A model generated the notes under the pieces. It ran no database searches. It saw only the letters and a program-made list of their open reading frames with translations, and had not been told where the DNA came from. A stretch of 64,000 nucleotides of DNA from Galeruca laticollis. Its lineage: Eukaryota; Arthropoda; Insecta; Coleoptera; Chrysomelidae. The translations under genes were made by a program, and so were the position numbers. Numbering within the stretch: the stretch's first letter is position 1; each line of letters starts with the position of its first letter. Below are positions 9,601-21,600 of the stretch, piece by piece. The stretch covers positions 311,077,484 to 311,141,483 of the forward strand of contig OY998175.1 of NCBI GenBank assembly GCA_963921935.1, in the 5' to 3' direction.

Positions 9601-12600
9601 ATCAATACTAGAAATGGTATTGAAAGATTGTTTGGAATTTGGAAAAGACGGTTTCCTGTTTTGTCTGTGGGAATGCAAATAAAGGTTGAAAATGTATTAA
9701 GGGTAATCGTTAGCACAGCTGTATTACATAATTTAGCAATAGAGAACGATGACATTTTTGAAATTGATTGGGATCAACATATTGAAAATCAAATTGAAGT
9801 TGAACATCAAGATGCTGAATTGGAACGAAATGGGAATGCATTACGAACTCATTTGATTAACACTTTATTTTGAAATTCGAATTGGTAAAAAATATAGTTT
9901 ACTTATAAATAATAATATTAATTCATATAATAATACATAAATTAATTACAATAGAAGTAAATTAACAACCATAATTATTTTTAAATTCAATTTCTTTTTC
10001 TCTTAATTCTATTTCTGCCTTCTTTAACTCTATTTCTGCCTTCTTAAATTCTATTTCTGCTTTCTTGGATTCCATTTCCTTTAGTTTTTCTTCATAAGTT
10101 AATACTTTTATTTTTAGTGCATTTGTTCAAATTCCTGATTTTTTAAATTTTTTTCCATTGTATAAATTTGTTGCTTGTGTTGATTGTTAACACATGAATA
10201 TGCTTCTTTAGATTGCAATTTTTTTTTCTTCTCAGATGTAACACTCACCACTTCTTCGTAAACATCAGCTAATGTACGTTTTTTAGTGGACTTTACAGGT
10301 GTTTCGTGACATTCTGCAAAATTATAATGTAAAGGTGTACATAATTAATAATACATATATATTATATAAACATACCTTTAATTTCATTAACATTTCCATC
10401 AGTGAAAATCATTTCAACTTCATCTAAATTTTGTATCTGTTCAGTTTCTAAAATATTACAATTATCACAATTATCATTACAACATGTTATATCATATAAT
10501 TATAATTGTAGGTATACATACCATCATGTAACCCTTCATTAACACTTATAGACTCGATTTGGTTAATTTGTAAGTTTAATTCCAAATCTAATTTTTCCGA
10601 AATCGTTTCGGTACCTAAAATAAATATGTATATCAATAACCAGTTTTTGAATTCATCAGTGTATCTCTACTTGCCTTTACAATAATTTTTATTAGAATGG
10701 TAGATATTTGGTAACGGGGTAATTTGTCCTTTTATAGCAGACAAAATTTTTTCTTGGCTCGGCTGCAAAACCAAGCTGGGCCCAGGACCTCCACCGGTTT
10801 TATGTCTTTCCACCTATAAAAATAAGTTATTAGATAGTACACTCACTTAAAAAAATATGTATATACATACCTTTTCATTAGAAATTTGTTTCTTAAGTTT
10901 TCTCTTGGTATTTTCATATAAATTTTTCAATTGCTTACCAGACCGAGGCACGTTGATATTACAAGAATTATATTCTTTTGCAATATTATCCCATGCCTCA
11001 AGTTTTTGTTTGTTTGTTACTCCATCAGTCTTCTTATTTTCTATTATACCTTTATATCGTAAAATAATATCAATGGCACAATCTCTTTCTAATTGGGTGA
11101 AATGCTGATTAGTTTCCATTTTTATATGTCATTGACAATACGTATAAAGTAGGGTTATAGTTTAAACACTCACTTCATGTTATAATAAACGGTCGGTTCA
11201 AATACCAACTGTAATTTTTTCTGGTGCAACTGGTATTTTGAAAAATCGGAGAATCATCGATTAATCGTTCGATCAACGGTTATTGTATCCGCTGTTTTTA
11301 CGGTGGGTTGGTGCAACCGGGCATTTTAGTGTTTGTTTTTTTCTATGTGTATTTTTATATATATTATTTTATATTCTTATATGTGACTGTATTTTCACAA
11401 GCAACGTGTTGACTTGTTGACATGTACTATACAATGTAAATTGTTCCTGGTACACAATAAATATCTATCTATCTATCTATCATACACAGCAAAAACAAGG
11501 CTACTTAGGACTAATAATTGTTCGGTGTGAATCTACCCTAACTTAGTGTAAAGACTTGTCAGTGATGTCAATTATCAACGTGACTAGAATATATGATCTC
11601 ATATGTTCTAATGATGCTGACAATAATTGACATGTCTGTACATTAAGTTACGGTAGATTCACTAAAAAAACCTCCCACTCCAATATTAAGATGCCGGGGG
11701 GATTTCAAAACTGTCAAAATGTCATTTTGAATTGAAAAATATTGCCCGTTCTATATGTGGCTTTATTTCTCTCGTTTCAAGAATACTAATAGGGCACTCA
11801 AGCAATCTGTCACATAAATGTCAACATGGCGTCTGTGGGGCATACACAGCTGTAGAGTGTATTGTACAACGCTTGTTTAAAGCATTGTAAGACGTATTTT
11901 AATCATTTTTATAATATAATACAGGTGCAATGTGCAGTTTCTTTCAACACTTCCGTCGGTGTTCAGTTTTAAATCGCGTTCGTTCATCTTTTATGAATGT
12001 GTTACCTGGAAAGAGAAACAAACAATAATTTAGCTCATTGTAATTGAAAAATAGCAAGTCAAGTACATAATTACATCCTACGTGATTAGTTTACTTACCC
12101 TTCCAATAACAATATAAATATCGTCTACTCTCTTCACTCCACATTGACTCACAAATCCTGCCTCAAAAAACCTGTTTGCATATAAACTTTTAAATGCCTT
12201 CATTTGCTCCTTGGTGTAAAAACTCATTGTTAATACCAGATAACTAACAATATCCATACTACTAACGCTAGGAAAGTCTTTCGGGTTATAACTTAACTCT
12301 CTAATGGATAAACAGTATGGATCTAACCCCACATATTTGTGTATTTTTTATACATATCTTGCAACGAGCAGAGACATCTGGATATAATAGTCACTCATTG
12401 TCATTGCCTCAGAATTACCAAAATCAATAAAAACACTAAAAACTTTACACGCTAATGGTAACAAACCGTTTGTATGCCGCACAGACGCCATATTGACATT
12501 CAAGTGACAGATCGTCGGTTGCCTTCTCTAAACAATAAATATTTATAGGTTATGTTTTGGAATAAACCCATCTCGGCAATGGCGTGGCGTTATCCCCAAC

Positions 12601-15600
12601 CTAGAGCGCTGACAAAAGTGAGGGTGTTTCCTGTACCATATAAAATGACGCTGGGATCTCACGACGATTCGCAAGTTCTTTGCCATTTAGAATATTGGTC
12701 GGAATGTAGGAATTGTTATTTGCCTTTCACGCAATTTTATTTGTCAGAAAGTGAAGTTTGTCACCTGACGATACCTGGAGGAAATCCTCAACCGGTTGTG
12801 GCATCTACGTGGAGAGTGGTAAGTATTATCGACCACATTTGTATATACAGGGTGGTACATTATGTTTTTTAGGTTATAACAATGGTAAATAACAACGAAG
12901 ATCAGTCCACGAACGTTTTGATATCGCCCAGAGCGCTTGCCGCTTGCATGAGGATAGATTCCTACTTCAACAAATCGTTAATACCAAACGTAACAGCGGC
13001 AGTTTATGTTACTAAAATCGATCTTTCACTGTATAACTATTTCGATAGATGTGCAGCCACCAAATTACCGGAATATTTGAAGAACTACACACCGGATTAC
13101 ATGTTTCCGGAAAATCAAAGATTTTTAACTTTAACGCTCTATAACATAACCGGGTATTTGTTGAACTGGGAACTGGATTACGTGTCATTGGAACTGAATA
13201 CAGCTGTCAAATGCAACGTTTTAGATTACCACTTTTTGACAGAGCAAACTTTTATCGAACCATTCACTTGTAAATTCGAAGCGATTATAGCCGAAGAAGT
13301 TAAATTCAACTTCGTCTCTAAACCTGTACAAGTTAAAATCGGACCTAACGTCGCTCATTGTTTCGCAGTCGCAGCTCAAGTCTGGGATCAGAATTATACC
13401 ACCGTAGATAAAGAAAAAGATTTCTTGGTAATGACCAAGATCATCATCTGTAATGATACTGTTAGTGGCATTAGATTCGGCCAAGCCGGTACGGAAGAAG
13501 ATATACTCTTGTTATCGAAACAGTTCCATTTGTATTCGTGGAGGTCTCAGAAGAAGAAGCAGAAACTCAGAATAGCCTTAGAGGAAAATGATTGGGTAAG
13601 TAAATATTAATTTTATCAAAAAGTTTAATGACGGAATAAATGATGTACTGGAAAAATAAATATTTATTTGTACTTTGACTATACAGGGTGTTCCATTAAG
13701 AATGGGACTTAAAATAACCTCAAAATTAAAATAAGTCCATGATTAAGTAAATAAATGTTGAAAGTATTATTTATCAAAAAATTGATTGAAGGAATTAATG
13801 ATTTTGTGTTAGGAAAATAAATATTTATTTCTACAATGACTGTACGGTGTGTTACATTAAGAATGGGACATTTTCGGTGTGACCAACGTCATTGATGACA
13901 TACAACGGTATTTGTATTAATATTTTTTAACGTTACCTTTTGAAAACAGTAATTTTTATTTCTCTAATTAGACCAATTTGAATTTCTGATAGGATCCAGT
14001 TTTAAAATATATTATTACGGCATCAAACACGAAACTAGAAGAAGAGAACTTCAAAATTGGAATTATTTGAAAAAACTCATTTACAAAATTAAAATTGATA
14101 AACGAAATCGCAAGAAAACAATAAAAAATCACCTTAGAAATAGATATGATCATTAAAGAAAATTTTTTCCGGAATTATTCAATTTTAATTGACGACTATT
14201 TTTCGAACAGCCTCTGTATATACACTCGTATCGAAATTTCGTCAACATTTTCGTAATTTGGGATATCAGTTTAGTTGGTAACGAAATTTATTTCGAAATT
14301 CTAGGACCAAATTTAAAGATTTTCGTGTTTTATAGAAAAATAGTATACGAGGCCTAGCGAGAAAGTTGCATTTTCCAAATTATACAAATTTGAATTTCCG
14401 ATATGATCGAGTTTTAAATTATATTATTACGGCATCAAACACGAAACTAGAAGAAGAGAATTTCAAAATTGGAATATTTGAATAATCTCATTAACAAACT
14501 CAAAATATACAACTGGATTAAACTTTAAAAAACATCAGGATATGATCGCTAAACAAAATTGGTTCTACAAAGAGGTGAACAGAAATTTTATAGTTACAAT
14601 AAAGCGAGTGCGTGCAAATCATGCACTTACTCCTGTATATAAACATCGGCTAAAAATGATTGATAACCCATATTGTTCCTGTGGAGATATAGGTACACTG
14701 ACACACATCCTACTTGAGTGTCCGTTACATACCCAAAATATTAGGAAATTATATAATCAACTAATAACTGCCAATATAACCCTTCCAATAGACCTCAATT
14801 GTATTATTTTTTCAGAAAGTATAAACACTCTACATACTGTACCAACACATAATAAACTGCAAACTTAAATTGTAAAATTTGTAAGCAATTATGCGAAACA
14901 CAACATTGTATTTGTAATTACTAACAATTATTAAATTAGAAAAAATCCAAAAAAAATATTAAGAAAAAAAAATAAAAAAAAATTAAAAAAAAACAAATTA
15001 TGAATAAAGATGTTTAAAAAATAAATAACAAATTATGGAAAAAAATTATTATTAAAAAAAATATATATAAACAAGAAAATGGAAAAAAAATGTATTAGAA
15101 TAAAAAATACTAACACAAATAAACATATTTACTCTGCTCAATCCTGCAGAAAAATGAAACAAATTTTAAATAAAATAATCAGACACCTACATAGTCTGGC
15201 TAATTGGCCTCAGCCAAAGCCATTAACCTATTTAAAAAAAACTTAAAATAAAACAAGATATGATCATTAAATATTTTTTTAATTGACAATATACGAGGCC
15301 TAGCGAAAAAGTTGCATTTTCCAAATTATACAAATTTGAATTACCGATATGATCGAGTTTTAAATTATATTATTACGGCATCAAACACGAAACTAGAAGA
15401 AGAGAATTTCAAAATTGGAATATTTGAATAATCTCATTAACAAACTTAAAATAAAACAAGATATGATCATTAAAGATTTTTTTAATTGACAATATAAACT
15501 CGTATCGAAATTTCGTCAACATTTTCGTAATTTGGGATATCAGTTTAGTTGGTAACGAAATTTATTTCGAAATTCTAGGACCAAATTTAAAGATTTTCGT

Positions 15601-18600
15601 GTTTTATAGAAAAATAGTATACGAGGCCTAGCGAGAAAGTTGCATTTTCCAAATTATACAAATTTGAATTTCCGATATGATCGAGTTTTAAATTATACTA
15701 GCTGACCCGGCCACGCGTTGCTGTGGCTAAAGTTTTTGTTATATTACATTATAGTAAACAATCTAAGAGGAACAATAAGAGAACATCAGTCACGGAGTCC
15801 ACTATGCTTTTTCACACAGATGGTATTTGTAAAAAAAATATGGTGATCTCCTTATTTGACTTTCTACTACTATAACCCTTTAGTACAATTAAATTATTTA
15901 CGAACAAAGACGAAAATATTGATGTTGGTATACAAATTCACTGGATTGAGATTTGAAGGGGAAGTACGTTGAACACAATTAATTAAAATGTTCTTACACT
16001 TGATATTAAGCAGAAATCAATAGGTACAAAATAAAAATTTATCAGATTTATTATTTCCATTTAATTTTATAACAAATATAAGTATATTACAGTATAATAC
16101 AGTAAATAACATGTGACGCTTAAACTCATGAATGAGGTAGGCAAGGCATACAGTCTTAAACTTTTAAACATTAATATCTATTTTTTTGAATTATAAATAC
16201 TTTCAATTTAATTTAACACCAATCGGTGCACAATGTTTTTGGTTAACCTGTCTTTAACTAACACAAATAGATTCGACGGTTTCCCAACACGTGAACACGC
16301 AACATATAGTTGCCCATGAGAAAAACATGGATTTTCCAAATCTAAACCACAAATGGACATTGTTTGACCTTGAGATTTATTTATAGACATGGCGAAAGCT
16401 AAACGAATTGGAAACTGTAGCCTTTTGAAGGGTATGGTAGAATCTGATGGTATCATCGGAATACGTGGCAGCAGGACCACTTTTCCTTTAAACTTCCCAG
16501 CCAAAATGGTTGCTTCAAGAATGTTTCCGGTGTTCTTTTTGATGACCAAACGCGTACCGTTACATAATTGAGGTGGATTCAAATTACGGAGGAGAAAACT
16601 TGTTATCATAGCACATTGAAATAATAAGTGCTAAATATTTTTTAATAGAGGTTAAATAAAAACAATAAAAAAAATATTTGTACAACTATTGAAAAAGTGT
16701 AGGAAATTGTGTATCATTTTTGCATTGACATTTTAATTAAATTTTATAATTATGTGATAATACTTACATACATATATTCAAATTAAATTATAAAGTTTTG
16801 ATCAATGAAGCACAAATAAGTAAAAAACAGGATTAATTTCACTGTATTATCTTCATTATAATCTGAATTCAATTTACACCTCAGTCTAAGTAACACGTGG
16901 CCGGCTATGCTAACACCAAAAATTTAAAAAGTGGAAATAATTGAATTATACGGTATTTCGTTTTAATAATTCACTACAAAATAAATTTAATTAATTTTAT
17001 AGCGTCAACAACACGTGGTAATTATGCTGTTAAAATGCAGCTTATATGACACGTTCGTAGATTTACCATAGCAGCGCCATCTATTGATTACTTACTCAAC
17101 CCAGTCGAAAGGTATCGACATCTGTTAGAATCATTTGGAGTTAACAGATAATTGTGACTGTCAAATAATAACAGACAAATAATTAGCTGAATTATACGGT
17201 ATTTCGTTCACTACAAAATAAATTTAATTAATTTTATAGCGTCAACAACACGTGGTAATTATGCTGTTAAAATGTAGCTTATATGACACGTTCGTAGATT
17301 TACCATAGCAGCGCCATCTATTGATTACTTACTCAACCCAGTCGAAAGGTATCGACATCTGTTAGAATCATTTGGACTTAACAGATAATTGTGAATAGTG
17401 ACTAATAACAGACAAATAATTAGCAATAAATTAAAATTGCGACTATAATTTGAGATTTAAACTATCCTATCTCTCAAGTTGGATCGAACTGCACATGGTG
17501 TGCGAATTTTATTATAATCGGTTAAGTGGTTTAGGAGTCCATTGAGGACAAACATTGTGACACGAGATTTATATATATTTAGATTATTACGGCATCAAAC
17601 ACGAAACTAGGAGAAGAGAATTTCAAAATTGGAATATTTGAATAATCTCATTAACAAACTTATAATAAAACAAGATATGATCATTAAAGATTTTTTTAAC
17701 TGACAATATTTATAAACTTGTATCGAAATTTCGTCAACATTTTCGTATTTTGGGATATCAGTTTAGCTGGTAACGAAATTTATTTCGAAATTCTAGGACC
17801 AAATTTAAAGATTTTCGTGTTTTATAGAAAAATAGTATACGAGGCCTAAAGAGAAAGTTGCATTTTCCAAATTATACAAATTTGAATTTCCGATATGATC
17901 GAGTTTTAAATTATATTATTACGGCATCAAACACGAAACTAGAAGAAGAGAATTTCAAAATTGGAATATTTGAATAATCTCATTAACAAACTTAAAATAA
18001 AACAAGATATGATCATTAAAGATTTTTTTAATTGACAATATAAACTCGTATCGAAATTTCGTCAACATTTTCGTAATTTGGGATATCAGTTTAGTTGGTA
18101 ACGAAATTTATTTCGAAATTCTAGTACCAAATTTATAGATTTTCGTGTTTTATAGAAAAATAGTATACGAGGCCTAGCGAGAAAGTTGCATTTTCCAAAT
18201 TATACAAATTTGAATTTCCGATATGATCGAGTTTTAAATTATATTATTACGGCATCAAACACGAAACTAGAAGAAGAGAATTTCAAAATTGGAATACTTA
18301 AATAATCTCCTTAACAAACTTAAAATAAAACAAGATATGCTCATTAAAGATTTTTTTAACTGACAATATTTTTCGTAATTTGCAGTGTTAGTTAAGTTGG
18401 TTACAATTTTTTTTCGAATTTCTAGGATCAAATTAAAAGATTTTCGTGTTTTATAGAAAAACAGTATACGTGGTCTAGAGAGAAAGTTTCATTTCTCAAA
18501 TTATACCAATTTGAATTTCCGATAGAACAAAGTTTAAAAATATATTCTCATGGCATCAAAAACGAAACTAGACGAAAAAAAATACAAAATTGCAAATGAA

Positions 18601-21600
18601 TTAACTTAATTAAATTTAACGTGGAACGTTAACAGCTATAAAGGTGGAAAACTCTCCAGACACAGTAATTTTTTTAACAAACATGTAAATGTTGGTTAAA
18701 TCGTCAATTTTTGATAAAAATTTGCAGGTTTGGTCAAAATGTTTTGGCGTTTTAGAAGATGGAATGGAAGTCCTAGAATTCGACACCAATCGCAATATCT
18801 CAGTATTCGTTACGATACAATCCCTATCGGCTACACAGAAGAAAATAACAATATTCGGTCAACTTATAGTGTCCAATATGCTACTGGAACATTTCGACAT
18901 GAAAGTAGTTGAAGCCGTTAAAGAAAATAGAGATGTAGAGTTTAAAAATACTCCGACGATATTAGTTCCTTCGCATAACAACACGCCCTCCATATTTATC
19001 AACGACAAAAAGAAATACTTTCTACGGTTGAGATTCTTCGGATTGGAGTCGGCCTGGACGGGAGACATTCCGTTAACGGAACACCATACCGGTAGCCAAC
19101 CTTGGTTGGTTAAAGGTAAACCACCAAAACTCTTTTTAACTATATACAATACTTTATTATTTCCAGTGCCTTTACAAGAGCGAGGACAATTCCTAAGCAT
19201 ATGGTGCCGTATCATTATTCAAGAAATAAACCGAAATAAACGAATATTAGCTGTTCTATGGCCGTTATTTACAGTAAAATCGAATCTACCAATTGATTCG
19301 CAAGTACATATTGAAACCCCATCTTTGAATGTTCATCTCGATTGTACAGTCAACGGTAGGGGGCACATACAGCAACTATATTGTCCTGGAACTATAGATC
19401 ATTCGCATCAGCTTACTTTTAGGATAGAGTGAGTATATTCAATTGTTTTATGTATAACTGTATAGAGGAAATTATATTGTATTTATATATGCGAACAATG
19501 TCATTAAAGAAGCAAGTTCTTTCTAAATTAGATCGTTCAAATTGATAGTTTTTAGTACATATTAGAAATTAATGGTCACCAAATTCAGTTTAGTGAAGAA
19601 AAGTGTCATAACGTGATCAACTTTGGTAAAAAAAGGGCTGTTAAACAGATTACACACAGGTTTTCTATAATCGAACAAAAATGTTGCCATTGTAACGCAA
19701 AACTAACAATACATTTTCTAATTATAACATTCGCTACATAACATACAGATTCTATGCTAAATTTGACAATAGTAGATGTATTAGGTCCCTCCCATATAAT
19801 CTGACTAATTATAGATTTTTTTAAATCATCATACAATGTTCTGCTAGGTATTCTATTAATTTTCAACTTAGAAGGTAGTAATTGTTTGTCATTTAAAATA
19901 TCCAAATGAACTAATATTGTTAGCTGATGATTTAGTATTTATTGTTTTATTTTAAATTCTTATTATTATAAAATATATTAACGGATTGTGTATCATAGAA
20001 ACTAAAGCCAATAAAATTTATTGTCGAATTCTTGTTTCTAAACCCAGAGATAATAATATTTGACTCATGAAGTGTTGGAAATATTTTTTTGCGTCTCAGT
20101 AACTTTGCAGACTCGACCTACACACTGTATATTTTTAATTAATAATATTTGACAGAGAAAGTGAAGCAAACATTAAAAAGTATAATTTTTTTCCATACTT
20201 TCACCACACTCTGTATATTTTTTAATTAATAATATTTGATAGAGAAAGTGGAGCAAACATTCAAAAAATGATTTTTTTTCTTTCCATACTCTCCCCACAC
20301 GGTGTATATTTTTTAATTGACAATATTTACCTGAGAAAGTGAAGGAAACATTCAAAAAATATCATTTTGTGTCTGTCCATACTCCCCCACACTTTGTATA
20401 TATTTTATTTGATAATATTTAACAGAGAAAGTGAAGCAAATATTAAAAAAATACATTTTTTTGTCTTTCCAGACACTTTCCATACTCTGTATATTTTTTA
20501 ATTAATAATATTTGACAGAAAAAGTGAAGCAAACATTCAAAATTTGAATTTTTTTTTCTTTCTGGACTTTCTCCAATTGATAATATTTGACACAGAAAGT
20601 GAAGGAAACATTTTTTGACTTTCACCACACTCTGTAATTTTTTAATTAATAATATTTGACAGAGAAAGTGAAGTAAACATTCAATAAATTAATTTTTTTA
20701 CCTTTCTATACTTTATATATTATTTAATTGATAATATTTGACATAGAAAGTGAAGCAAACATTCAAAAAATGAATTTTTTTGTCTTTCCACACTCCCCCA
20801 CACTCTGTATATATTTTAATTGATACTATTTAATAGAGAAAGTGAAGCAAATAATCAAAAAATGTATTTTTTGTCTTTCTAGACACTCTCCATACTCTGT
20901 ACATTTTTTAATTAATTATATTTGACAGAAAAAGTGAAGCAAACATTCAAAAATTGATTTTTTTATCTTTCCAGAATCTCCCCTCACTCTGTATATTTCT
21001 TAATTGATAATATTTGACAGAGAAAGTGAAGGAAACATTTTTTGACTTTCCAGACCTTCACCACACTCTTTAATTTTTTAATTAATAATATTTGACAGAG
21101 AAAGTGAAGTAAACATTCAAAAAATGATTTTTTTTACCTTTCTATACATTGGTTATTTTTTAATTAATACTATTTAATAGATAAAGTGAAGCAAATAATC
21201 AAAAAATATATTTTTTGTCTTTCCAGACACTCTCCATACTCTGTATATTTTTTAATTAATTATATTTGACAGAAAAAGTGAAGCAAACATTCAAAAATTG
21301 ATTATTTTATCTTTCCAGAATCACCCCTCACTCTGTATATTTCTTAATTGATAATATTTGACAGAGAAAGTGAAGGAAACATTTTTTGACTTTCCAGACC
21401 TTCACCACACTATTTAATTTTTTAATTAATAATATTTGACATAGAAAGTGAAGCAAACATTCAAAAAATGAATTTTTTTGTCTTTCCACACTCCCCCTCA
21501 CTCTGTATATTTTTTAATTGATACTATTTAATAGAGAAAGTGAAGCAAATAATCAAGAAATACATTTTTTGTCTTTCCAGACACTCTCCATACTCTGTAT

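Larger units (their letters stand above)
8513..11323 (+). mobile_element. PIF/Harbinger DNA transposon
   Basis: The ends are inverted: tagccggttgcacca at 8513 and the complement of tgcccggttgcacca ending near 11323. It carries the two genes typical of the superfamily: a DDE transposase on + and a spliced Myb/SANT-like DNA-binding protein on -. It lies in the 3' UTR of the LINE at 4790-11480. The target duplication is unclear (TTA on the left against TTT on the right). Confidence 0.85.
4790..11480 (+). mobile_element. CR1/jockey-type LINE, interrupted by two other elements
   Basis: A non-LTR retrotransposon with ORF1 (CCHC knuckles), an apurinic endonuclease and a reverse transcriptase, ending in AATAAATATCT and (ATCT)n at about 11458-11480. 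It sits in the inverted minisatellite, whose units flank both sides. A 155-bp hairpin element interrupts the endonuclease and a PIF/Harbinger element (about 8513-11323) interrupts the 3' UTR. Reading-frame breaks near 6280, 7345 and 7735 make it inactive. The short ORF1 suggests 5' truncation. The exact clade cannot be set by eye. Confidence 0.82.
15698..17583 (-). mobile_element. Helitron, decayed, precise insertion between A and T
   Basis: Read on the minus strand it starts TCTAAATATATATAAATCTC (17583 leftward) and ends with a hairpin GC-rich terminus and CTAG at 15698 (ggccgggtcagctag). These are Helitron ends, and the insertion falls between A and T of the 328-bp repeat: the flanks aaattata and ttattacgg rejoin exactly to the empty repeat. 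It holds a remnant of the helicase (16208-16609, same strand) and a direct internal duplication of about 240 bp (about 16943-17160 and 17189-17410). Confidence 0.9.
13960..18560 (+). repeat. ~328-bp tandem repeat array, interrupted
   Basis: Recurrent unit containing gaggcctagcgagaaagttg, attacggcatcaaacacgaa and gaaatttcgtcaacattttc. The 'gaggccta' landmark falls at about 14348, 15293, 15622, 17841, 18169 and, diverged, 18469; adjacent copies are 328-329 bp apart where undisturbed. A LINE tail (about 14505-15240) and a Helitron (15698-17583) interrupt it. The first and last units are the most diverged, as usual at array edges. Confidence 0.88.

Noticed and set aside
12078..12332. A functional host gene on the minus strand
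   Set aside because: Only a fragment remains, inside a TIR element that is absent from the older duplicate of the region.
19606..19905. 99-codon minus-strand ORF as a gene
   Set aside because: No recognisable domain, no neighbouring element structure, and it ends in repetitive AT-rich DNA.
20173..20628. Two short ORFs with similar 'LLHFLYQILLIKKYTE' sequence
   Set aside because: Translations of the ~90-bp tandem unit, not genes.
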